Positions 48,506 to 58,809 of a stretch of DNA of 64,000 nt are shown here, piece after piece. The notes beneath the pieces are model-generated. The model was not told the origin of the DNA. It did not search any database and saw only the letters and a program-made list of their open reading frames with translations. Source of the DNA: Chrysemys picta bellii (lineage: Eukaryota > Chordata > Testudines > Emydidae). The position numbers and the translations under genes are program-made. Position 1 is the stretch's first letter, and each line of letters opens with the position of its first letter. The stretch spans positions 19,626,572 to 19,690,571 of the forward strand of contig NC_088800.1 of NCBI RefSeq assembly GCF_011386835.1, read 5' to 3'.

Positions 48506-49620
48506 TATTTAAATTACTGTAATTTGTGGAAAAGAGATTACATTGCATGCCCCAAGAGATTTGAAATGTTCTGGTTATCCAGAGAACAGGTACATCGTGG
48601 ACACCAGCAGTTCAAACTTACCCCATGTCACCTTGCGACTATGTCTCCCCCCGTGACTGGGTAGTCCAGAGCCTTTCACTCCTTTACTTCTCTGCTGACA
48701 CTGCCATTAATGAGTGACTATTAGTGCCATTTATGGTGATACCTGTTATGCCCCGTAGGAACTAAACTGAGACGGCTAGCTCATTTCACATAGATTACTA
48801 AAGAGTTTGGATATGTGGATACCTGCAATGTAATACATGAAGCCTTGATGTTTTGGACGCTGGGGACAGGGCTATAGTGCAATGCACTCTGTCAATCTTC
48901 ACTTTGTAATAGCACCAGTAAAATGCAGTGCAACCCCTAGAGCAGCCTAGTATGCACTGAGTACCAGTTTGGCTCCCGACCAATGCCAGGATTAGTGGAG
49001 GCAGAAAGATGGCTTAGAGCCACCCCACTCTCCTTCTCCGCTATTCTGACTTCTGCTCCAGTGCATATTAGGATTGAGTCCAACATGCACTGCCTGTTGT
49101 CAGTACATGTAAGTAGCTCTCACAATTAGGATCAGTTGTCTAACTGTAATAATCTGTAACTGTACAGCAGACAGCCCAGTTGTCAGCTGACCAAATGTGG
49201 ATGGTTTTGTAGATAGACCTCATGTGATCTTTATCTCAAAAAATGCAGGCTTCTACCCAATGAGCGAAAGAAGTAACTCTACTCATTCATCAAGTATTAA
49301 CCTGAAAAGACCTAACATACTTGAATTTAGAATGTCCATATTTTATTCTCACTTGATAATGCCATATCATTAACACAATGATAGAAAACTATGTCATTTA
49401 TGTAAATTTTTAAATGACAGTGTTCTTACCATGCATGTTACTTCACAGAGGAATTAAAGTTTGAGATATCATTGTATAGAATAGTGTAACGTTTACTTTG
49501 CATAGCTCTTTTGCTCTGAACTGTAAAAACAAATTTGATTGAACTCCTGCATTTGATATATTTTCATTTGAAAGGTTTTACAATTCTGAAGAGCGTTTTT
49601 GTGTCTTTTTTTCCCCAAAG

Positions 49621-49829
49621 TGTGGAAGTTATTCGACTTGGTCACAGCTATTTTATAAATTGGGATCGTAAAATGTATTACCCCAAAAAAGACACACCTG
49701 CTGAGGTTCGGACTACCACACTCAATGAAGAGTTAGGACAAATTGAATATATTTTCTCAGACAAAACAGGAACAATCACTCAAAACATAATGACTTTTAA
49801 CAAATGCTCCATTAACGGAAAAACATATG
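49621..49829 (+). CDS. ATP8B4: ATP8B4 exon H: phosphorylation site DKTGT
   Basis: This 209-nt exon encodes [20 protein letters not shown], then [20 protein letters not shown], and ends near CSINGKTYG. It contains the catalytic aspartate, codon 49760-49762, which is autophosphorylated by ATP in all P-type ATPases. The motif reads DKTGTITQ, with Ile (codon 49775-49777) where P4-ATPases usually have Leu. The acceptor is tttttttccccaaag and the donor is gtaagtc. An in-frame Met at 49535 is intronic and is not a start. Confidence 0.98.
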
Positions 49830-51275
49830 GTAAGTCAGTGCTTATTAATGTTTTGCCAGTAAAGTTTACTTCTAATTGTGATGTTGAGTTTAGCTCATTC
49901 GCTGATTATTAAGGACATTTGTTCATTATGAGCCTTATCCAGCTTCTTTTGAAGTCAGTGTAGAGACTCTGATCAATTTCAGTAGGTTTTGGATCAGGCT
50001 TTATAAAAGAGAAACAGGATCTGATGTTGGTTTGACTCCTTAAGTATGTAAATATGGGTTTAGAGGTGCCTTGTCCATCTTCTGATAATCAAGGATTTAA
50101 TGCAGGATTAAAGAATGGAGATAAAAGCAGTAGTCATGATATTGTATATATAAATTAAACATAGGGGGCTTTTTCATGAACTTCAATGATTTATTGTAAT
50201 CGTCCCAAAACTGAGTCATATTGTTTTAAATGCATATTCATGATACTTCTTGTACAGGCTGAGAAGTCTTTTATAATGTAATTATTTTGTAATAATGTCT
50301 GTTAGAAAGTGATTGATTGCCTAGCAATAGGGAGTTGCTGGGAAAATTATCCCATGTCTCTGCCAATGCAACAAAATTGTGCCCTGCCACAGGCCTGATA
50401 CCTAATATTCCAAGTGTCTATTTTACAACACTTCTGTAATCTTGACGCCTGTCCCCTAGAGACTAGCTTTAGACACCAAACTCCTTTTCACTTGTCATCT
50501 AATTCAAGATTTGAAGCCATGTCTTCAGAGGTGAAAAAACGAATGCCTTCATTACTGTGCCACTTAACTCTCAGGTTAAAAGACATTGAATAAATTAAGG
50601 TGAAAGGGTGATATATATATTTGTTGAGTTTTAGACTTGTAAATATAGATATAATATAAAAACATGGTATTAAAAATCCTATAGTGTAAAGTGGTCATTC
50701 TTTAAAAACTTACCAACTGTCTTACAGAATGTTTTAGACAACTAAAATAACAACATTATTATTTGCTAGTATTCTAGGTAGTCTCTGTAGCAAGTATAGA
50801 GAAATTTAGGTAATACTACAAATATTAAGGTAACTTTTGCAGCAAGTGAATATTTTTATGTCTCAATTGCATAATAAACACTCTGTATAAAACTTGAGAG
50901 CCAGATCCTGCAAATATGCAACAAATATCTTTACTTTATGAGTACTCCCCTTGACTTCTATGGGGTTACTCGTGATAAATTAGATTCTTATACATAAGTG
51001 ATAGCAGAATCAGGCCCTAACCAATCAGAATAAGTAAAATAGCTGAAGGAAAAAATACAATGGCATTGTGGACAATAGAATGGAAGCATTTACTTTAGCA
51101 TAATGTTGGCTGTACCATGATCCACTGCAATGTTTTATATTTTTGAATGTTGTTGCAATGTTTCCTCTTTGACATCTACCTCCATAGTCTAAAAACCATG
51201 AAAAAGTTATTTCGTAAAACTCTAAAACTGGAATTAAATGTCATATTTTGTGTTAATTAACTTTGTATTTTGTAG

Positions 51276-51319
51276 GTGATGTATATGATGACCTGGGCCG
51301 GAAAACAGCAATTAATGAG
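51276..51319 (+). CDS. ATP8B4: ATP8B4 exon I: 44-nt exon, P/N-domain linker
   Basis: This short exon encodes DVYDDLGRKTAINE after the split Gly codon. It matches the variable linker that follows CSINGKTYG in ATP8B proteins. The acceptor is gtattttgtag. The donor is gtataaat, the weakest-looking donor in the set together with exon K. Exon length is not a multiple of three, so skipping it would break the frame. Confidence 0.9.
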
Positions 51320-51839
51320 GTATAAATATGACCAAATTACAAAATATTTAGTATGTTGTAATATGGCTCATTTCATCATTAAAATATTTTCAATAGATCA
51401 GTAATTTTCAATGAAACATTAAGTTCCCGGAACTTGAAACATGCTGTAGAATAACTTATAGTAAGACATAGGTAAGAAAAATGTGAACTTTCTTTTCCCT
51501 CTAGGAGTTTGTTTACATTTAAAAATTTACCAAAATAGCTATTCCAGAATAATTATTTCAGAACAGTTATTTCAATATAAGCACCTGTATGGACACTCAT
51601 TCTGGAATAGTATCAGCAGGTAGCTGTGTTAGTCTGTATCTACAAAAAAAAAGCCAAGGAGTATGGTGGCACCTTAAAGACTATCAGATTTATTTGGGCA
51701 TAAGCTTTCGTGGGTAAAAACCTCACTTCTTCAGATGCATAGAATGCAAGTTACAAGATGCAGGCACATATATACTGACACATGGAGAGAAGGGAGTTAC
51801 TTCACAAGTGGAGAACCAGTGTTGACAGGGCCAATTCAA

Positions 51840-52199
51840 TCAGGGTGGATGTAGTCCACTCCCAATAATAGATGAGGAGGTGTCAGTTCCAGGAGAGGAA
51901 AAACTACTTCTGTAATGAGCCAGCCACTCCCAGTCCCTATTCAAGCCCAGATTAATGGTGTTAAATTTACAAATGAATTTTAGTTCTGCTGTTTCTCTTT
52001 GAAGTCTGTTTCTGAAGTTTTTTTGTTCAATGATCGTGACTTTTAAACCTGTAATAGAATGACCAGGGAGATTGAAGTGTTCACTTACTGGATTTCGTAT
52101 GTTACCATTCCTGATGTCTGATTTGTGTCCATTTATTCTTTTGCGGAGGGACTGTCCAGTTTGGCCAATGTACATGGCAGAGGGGCATTGCTGGCACAT
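51840..52199 (-). pseudogene. GIY-YIG endonuclease domain of Penelope element
   Basis: The open segment includes MYIGQTGQSLRKRINGHKSD, the GIY-YIG nuclease signature in its Penelope form (YIGQT, R-NGHK). It then has SEHFNLPGHS and EQKNFRNRLQRETAEL, and ends GSGLHPP. Upstream at about 52270-52340 a cysteine-rich linker (NPCSKPRCLLC) is readable in another frame, as expected for the zinc-finger linker between RT and endonuclease. A frameshift near 52215-52260 separates them. Confidence 0.9.
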
Positions 52200-52383
52200 G
52201 ATGGCATATATAACATTAGTGGATGTGCAGGTGAATGAGCCCTTGATGGTGTGGCTGGTGGTCCTCTGATGGTGTCACCAGAGTAGATATGGGGACAGAG
52301 TAGGCAACGAGGTTTGCTACAGGGATTGGTTCCTGGGTTGGTGTTTCTGTGGTGTGGTGTGTAGTTGCTGGTGAGTATTTGCT

Positions 52384-53022
52384 TCAGGTTGGGGGGTTGT
52401 CTGTAAGCGAGGACTGGCCTGCCTCCCGAGGTCTGTGAGAGTGAGGGATCATTTTCAAGGATAGGTTGTAGATCGTGGAAATGTGCTGTAGAGGTTTTAG
52501 CTGGGGGCTGTATGTAATGGCCAGTGGTGTTCTGTTATTGTCCTTGTTGGGCCTGTCCTGTAGTAGGTGATTTCTGGGTACCCATCTTGCTCTGTCAGTC
52601 TGTTTCCTCACTTCCCCAGGTGGGTATTGTAGTTTTAAGAATGCTTGATAAAAATCTTGTAGCTGTTTGTCTCTGTCTGAGGGGTTGGAGCAAATTTGGT
52701 GGTATCTTAGGGCTTGGCTGTAGACAATGGATCGTGTGAGGTGTCTTGGATGGAAGCTGGAGGCATGTAGGTACGTATAGCGGTCAGTAGGTTTCCGGTA
52801 TAGGGTGGTGTTTATGTGACCATCACTTATTTGCACTATAGTGTCCAGGAAGTGGATCTCTTGTGTGGACTGGTCCAGGCTGAGGTTGATGGTGGGGTGG
52901 AAATTGTTGAAGTCCAGGTGGAATTCTTCAAGGGCCTCCTTTCTGTGGGTCCATATGATGAAGATGTCATCAATGTAGCGCAAGCAGAGGAGGGGCACTA
53001 GGGGACGAGTAACATACAAAAG
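52384..53022 (-). pseudogene. Penelope reverse transcriptase, C-terminal part
   Basis: The frame contains LRYIDDIFIIW (RT motif C with the catalytic DD), FLDTIVQISDGHINTTLYRK and KPTDRYTYLHASSFHP, all Penelope RT landmarks. The first residues of the longer open frame (above 53022) are read from the inverted right arm and do not belong to the RT. Motifs upstream of motif C are missing. Confidence 0.92.
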
Positions 53023-53774
53023 CCAGTAAGTGAACACTTCAATCTCCCTGGTCATTCTATTACAGATTTAAAAGTCACTATCATTGAACAAAAAAACTTC
53101 AGAAACAGACTTCAAAGAGAAACAGCAGAACTAAAATTCATTTGCAAATTTAACACCATTAATCTGGGCTTGAATAGGGACTGGGAGTGGCTGGCTCATT
53201 ACAGAGGCAGTTTTTCCTCTTCTGGAATTGACACCTCCTCATCTATTATTGGGAGTGGACTACATCCACCCTGATTGAATTGGCCCTGTCAGCACTGGTT
53301 CTCCACTTGCGAAGTAATTCCCTTCTCTCCATGTGTCAGTATATAATGCCTTCATCTGTAACTTTCACTCTATGCATCTGAAGAAGTGAGGTTTTTACCC
53401 ACGAAAGCTTATGCCCAAATAAATCTGTTAGTCTTTAAGGTGCCACCAGACTCCTTGTTGTTTTCATTCTGGAATAGCTGTTTTGGTGAACTTCCAAGTG
53501 TAGACAAGCCCTTACATCCTCCTTTTATGGCCCTTCTGTCTCTAGGTAGTAGTGCTGTATGCTAATCACACAGCACCAGGTGTAACTTTAAGCAGTACCG
53601 TTTCAGGTAATTTAAAGCACTTACATTTTGTATGTAACAACTGAATAGAACAATGAGTATTTTGGAGCAGGAGTGTATTGCGAGGATAAATTAATGTTTG
53701 TGAGGTACTATGGTGATGGGAGCCATGTAAACAGCCAGACTGATTTGTTTTCACACTGAGAAAGATCAGCTGTT

Positions 53775-54475
53775 ACCAAATGCACAACTACAAAATGGGG
53801 AATAACTGGCTAGGTAGCAGTACTGCTGAAAAGGATCTAGGATTAGAGAGGAACACAAATCAAATATGAGTCAACAATAGGATGCTGTTGAGAAAAAAGC
53901 TAATATCGTTCTGAGGTATATTAACAGAGGTGTTGCATATAAAAGACAGGTGATAATTGTCCTGCTCCACTCAACACTGGTGAGGCCTCAGCTGTAGTCC
54001 TGTATCTAATTCTGGGCACAAGAAAGATGTGGACAAATTGGAGAAAATGCAGAGGAAAGCAACAAAAATTATACAAAGTTTAGAAAACCTGACCTATCTG
54101 GAAAGGTTAAAAAGCAGGCATGTTTGGTTTTGAGAAAAGAAGACTGAGGGGGAACCTAATAACAGTTTTCAAATAAGTCAAGGGCTGTTATAAAGAGGAC
54201 TGTGATCAATTGTTCTCCTGATGGCAGAACAAGAAGTAATGGGCTTAATCTGCAGCAAGGGAGATTTAAATTAGATATTAGGAAAAACTTTCTAAGTCTG
54301 AGGGTAGTTAAGCTGTAGCATAGGCTTCCAAGGAAGTTTGTGGAATCCCTATCATTGAAGGTTTTTAAGACAAGGTTGGGCTGACACCTGTCAGGGATGG
54401 TCTAGGTTTATTTGGTCCTGCCTTGACACAGAAGGCTGGATTCGATGACTTCTCAAGGTTCCTCCAGCCCCTCAT
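53775..54475 (+). mobile_element. CR1 LINE 3-prime end, decayed
   Basis: Landmarks are aatgcacaactacaaaatgg, tgctccactcaacactggtg, gcaacaaaaattatacaaag, ttaaattagatattaggaaa and gatggtctaggtttatttgg. Several indels break the ORF2 frame. Confidence 0.88.
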
Positions 54476-54819
54476 TTGGCTCTGCCTGTATCACTGAAGT
54501 CAGTAGGAGCAGGAACAGACCCTTACATAGCAACATAGGGATTGATAGAAGCCATATAGCCCAATTAGATTCTATTATTTCTCTGGCTTTATAAGGACTT
54601 GGTTTTAGATTGTTTTTAGCTAGACAGCAGCTAGATTTGGGAGGGGAGAGTCAGAGTGATATTCTAATCTCATTCACTATCTTCTGCTTAGCTACATGAA
54701 ATTAGAAGGGCCATATTTTCATATTCATTTCTAAATTATTTACTATTAGCTACACCAAACAAGATTTTTCAGCCCCCTCTGTGCAACTAGTATTGACTCC
54801 TTAGCATTGTTTGTGTTGC

Positions 54820-54905
54820 ATAGAAGCATAGAAATGTAGTGCTAGAAGTGACCTTGAGAGGTCATCTAGTCCAGCCCCCCCGTGCTGAGGCAGAACAAAG
54901 TATCT
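54820..54905 (+). mobile_element. CR1 LINE 3-prime fragment
   Basis: Short piece: catagaaatgtagtgctaga, gaccttgagaggtcatctag, tccagcccccc. Confidence 0.65.
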
Positions 54906-54909
54906 GATG

Positions 54910-57080
54910 TTGTGGGATAGCTAGGAAGTCAATCATTTGACCAGTACGGTTCGCTGTATCTTCAGTGATATGAGTACATTGCCTTTGAACACTAGTTCAT
55001 CTTCAACCGCTTCCTTTCTATTAAAATTCATAACAACATTCTGTGATTCTTTAGTTTCCCAAAATATGAGTCACAATTATATTCTGCATCCTTTTCCACG
55101 TCAGTGACACCGTGGAAAATTATGTAAGGTAGAATTAAACAGGAACATGTTTGTGCTATCACTTGTTACATCTTCTTTTGTTCCTTTTATCTCTACAGAA
55201 GCTCTTCATCTGGGTCTTTGAGTAGCTTGTTCAGGGGAAGATGGGGAAGGCGCAGTGCCCCCTCAAATTCAAGATCAGTCTTATAGTGAATAATGACAGA
55301 GTTTATAGAAGGTGTAACCTCAGTTCAGTGCTTATTAACTTTTTTGGAAATACAGAAACATGCTACAATTCCTTGCCCTCTAGTGTTTGGAGGCCCTACA
55401 AAAAGGCACAGAAGCTATTAACATGTACTGGAGATAATCCTTGGCTAACCCCAAGAAACCCAGACTGTGTGGGGCAGAAAATCACTATAAATGTGTAAAA
55501 ACCTATATATTTGTAATGACACTAACCTCTTTTCAAAAGTGCTTTGAAATCATTGATGAAAAGCTCTGTATAAGTGGTATCAATATTATTACAAAAGGCC
55601 ATGCCCTAACCTCATAAGCTAACCTCCTGATTTCTAGAAACTCATTGTTAGAACACAGTTGTGAATCCTAATAACAAGTCTGCCAGTTACTTAGCTACCA
55701 TTAACTGAACATGCAGCAGGTGATCCTAATCTGAACATAACAAAAAATGGTCAAATTTTTATCTTATTAATTTTAAACTATCCTAACCTCCTGATGGACT
55801 CTAAACCTGTGTGTATGTTATTTGTTTACTATGAGGTATCTAGGTGTGCCCTTGCTTCTTGTTGTTTTGATACTTTTTCTTTCCTTATGTATATTTCTTT
55901 GTAATTGGTTTGCATTGAGAAGCTCCCACTCTGTACTTCTGATATCTTTGTCTTTTCTATCATCTGTTCTTGTAAAGAAAAAAATAGATTTCAGTAAACA
56001 AAACTAAAAAATAAAACTCGAATGAAGCATGCTTCCCTGCCTCTGGAGCTAGAGGAACAGTTCAATTGGCTGTCAGTAGTATTAAGGTTTATACCTTCTT
56101 TGCAGGCCAACCATTAAAAAGGAAAAACAACGAACACTTGATCAATTTTGACTCCTATAAGCTGTGACATTACATACAGCCCCCAGCTAAATGTGCTGTG
56201 ACATACATTTTGGAGCACAGCAACCAGCACATTGCATGACAAATTTCCTGCTCTTGTAGTATCTTAAAATAGACTGCATCTAGCTCCCCCTCTGTCTCTT
56301 GATGAAAGTGACTGAATATTTTCAGTCCAAATTTGCTTCAAAAACACTTTTTCTATGAGATGCCTACCACAGTAGAAATGATTTTATGGCATAATAAGAA
56401 ACATAACTTGAAAATGTTTGGAAAATGACACCAGGCAAGTAACAATTTTATTCTTAGAACTGTCATTAACGAAGCTGATCAACTGGTTCTGTAATACAAA
56501 ACAAATTGTAGGTTGAAAATGTGTTTATTTACTTCAATGTACTTCGTTCTCAGACTACACAGCCCATGTCTACTGGAGTGTTTTGCTTTTAGCCTTATGT
56601 CTGGACCCTGGAGACTTGTTAAAATTGATTAGCTTTTAGGCCCAACTGCCATCTGTGTCTTTGAAAATATCCTCACCCCTTAACAATCTAGTTTTAAAAA
56701 CTTATCTTTTTAACATTAATGTAGCCTTGTCAGATAAAAAAATCATATAAAAATCATATTTCTGATATTTAACTTTTTGATGAAAAAAGATACATTACAC
56801 ATTTGAAGATTAAGGACCACTTTCTTTTGTGCCTATAGACCAAATACAAGTATTGATTTTCTGTTTTAGTTCTTTTTCAACCATTGTCAGTGAGAACAAA
56901 AAGGAGTCTTAATTACAAATGCAAAATCCAGATAGGTAATTGTACCAGGAAATGAAATTATGCCATTTTACTTTGTGTGGGTTTCTAATATAGTCTCTTA
57001 ATACCAAAACATCAAAATAAAAGGATCTCACCATTTAAAATCTTTACTCTTTTAAACATTGTGTTTGTTTGTTTTTCTCT
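54910..57080. other. Intron upstream of exon J, nothing recognised
   Basis: AT-rich intron. The 85-codon frame at 55241 has no recognisable motif. Confidence 0.45.
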
Positions 57081-57085
57081 TGCAG

Positions 57086-57251
57086 AAAACAGTGCCAGTG
57101 GATTTTTCATTTAACCCACTAGCAGATAGAAAATTTCAATTTTATGATCACAGCCTGATTGAATCCATTAAACTAGGAGACTCAGTGGTACATGAATTCT
57201 TTAGGTTGCTTTCTCTCTGCCATACAGTCATGTCTGAAGAAAAAAATGCAG
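57086..57251 (+). CDS. ATP8B4: ATP8B4 exon J: start of nucleotide-binding domain
   Basis: This 166-nt exon encodes [20 protein letters not shown], then [20 protein letters not shown], and ends [16 protein letters not shown]. The [14 protein letters not shown] and [16 protein letters not shown] patterns are typical of the ATP8B subfamily at the P-to-N domain transition. The acceptor is ttctcttgcag and the donor is gtaaact, in phase 1. Confidence 0.97.
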
Positions 57252-58041
57252 GTAAACTACTGAAAAGCTTAGTTATAAGTAAAGAGATTCTAACTATTTG
57301 GTTTGTATAGCACTTTTCTAACTTAAAAAGTATAGGTTAACCAAATTTTTAAAGGAAGAAGTGAGTCAAGAGTGAGCCATAAAAATGTGGGTGCAGATCT
57401 TGCACCCGTAAAACGCTGGGTACACTGTTGGATGTTTCTGAGCACAAATTAAGTAATTGCACATTTAAATGTTAGTTGCATGAGCAAATAACTGATCTGT
57501 GAGCATAGCATTGGCACACACCATTTGTATTGGCTTACTTGTTATGCCAGCTCCTAATTTAGTTCAGGCGATTTCGCCTGAGTGAGTGATAGTGCACATA
57601 GGTACATGTGCAAAATTAGAGGCCAGGAAGATCTTCATTAAAAGTTAGCCTTTATTAAGTCTTCCCACAAAAGAGAGGGAAGCATGATTATTCCATCTCT
57701 TTGGAGTATTGCATACAATTATTTTTGTTTCCACTTGATTATTGTGCCTTTTAGTACTGATTTGGATATTTTTATAAGTAGAATATATGGTACATATCTT
57801 GGATGAGCCATATAGTTCATGTGTGTGAGAACAAATTGTGTATAATCTTGGTCTGGCAGTGTTGACAATATCTTCAGCTTGCAAACTGTTACAACTCTGA
57901 AATCGAAAATTAGTTAGCCTCTTGTTAGCGATATCATGTGTTATTCATGAAGAGAGGCTAGTCTTACCATAATTCCTCATTTTTGTAAAAATCATTTTCA
58001 GGATCCCAGAACTGGGAGTATTGGGTGTTCCGCTGCATCAC

Positions 58042-58801
58042 TAGGGCCCTACTAAATTCATGGTTCATTTTGGTCAGTTTCACTGTCCTAGGATTTAAAA
58101 AATCGTAAATTTCATGATTTCAGATATTTAAATCTGGAATTTCAGAGTGTGTAATTGTAGGGGACCTGACCCAAAAAGGAGTTGTGAGGGGGTCGCAAGG
58201 TTATGTGGGGGGGGTGGGGGGGTTGCAGTACTGCTACCCTTCTGCACTGCTGCTGGCAGCAGCACTGCCTTCAGAGATGGGCAGCTGGAGAGCAGCGGCT
58301 GCTGGCTGGGAGCCCAGCTCTGAAGGCAGAACTGCCACCAGCAGCAGCGCAGAAGTAAGGATGGCATGGTGTGATATTGCCATCCTTACTTTTGCGCTGC
58401 TGCTGCAAAGCTGGGCCCTCAGTCAATAGCCATCACTGTCCGGCTGCCCAGCTCTGAAGGCAGCAGCACAGAAGTAAGGATGGCATGGTATAGTATTGCC
58501 ACCTTTACTCCTGCACTACTGCTGGCAGGGCGCTGCCTTCAGAGCTGGGTGCCCGGCCAATAGCCGCCACTCTCCGGCTGTCCAGCTCTGAAGTCAGCAC
58601 AGAAGTAAGGGTGGCAATATTGTGACCCCCCTAAAATAATCTTGTGACCTCCCTGCAACTCCCTTTTGTGTCAGGACCCCCAGTTTCAGAAATCTGTATA
58701 GTATAGGGTAAAAGCACACAAAAGAGGAGATTTCACTGTGGGAGACCAGATTTCACAGTCCGTGATGCGTTTTTCATGTCCATGAATTTGGTAGGGCCCT
58801 A
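58042..58801. mobile_element. hAT-like element, TAGGGCCCTAC termini (copy 2)
   Basis: Termini tagggccctactaaattcat and atgaatttggtagggcccta are flanked by a perfect 8-bp duplication tgcatcac (58034-58041, 58802-58809). The interior (58190-58620) is a series of GC-rich units in alternating orientation, each ending near cagaagtaaggatggca. This copy is about 300 bases longer than the copy at 22642. Confidence 0.93.
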
Positions 58802-58809
58802 TGCATCAC

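Larger units (their letters stand above)
51611..53464 (-). mobile_element. Penelope-like retroelement with inverted ends
   Basis: This is a 1,854-bp insertion with a perfect 13-bp duplication cattctggaatag (51598-51610, 53465-53477). The minus strand carries the C-terminal part of a Penelope reverse transcriptase and a GIY-YIG endonuclease. The right arm (about 53023-53464) is an inverted copy of the left arm (51611-52096), including the endonuclease C-terminus and the cataagctttcgtgggtaaa tail. It is 5-prime truncated and not functional: N-terminal RT motifs are missing and a frameshift lies between RT and endonuclease. Confidence 0.93.
51500..53516. mobile_element. Decayed DNA transposon hosting the Penelope element
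   Basis: Right of the Penelope insert, ttggtgaacttccaagtgtagacaagccctta has the TGTAGACAAGCCC terminus seen at 24180. The left part (51500-51610) contains aaaatagctattccagaata and gttatttcaatataagcacc. The left end is uncertain. Confidence 0.5.

Noticed and set aside
49535..49620. Met codon at 49535 as a possible start for exon H
   Set aside because: The bases are intronic: a clear acceptor (ccccaaag) lies at 49620 and homology begins exactly after it.
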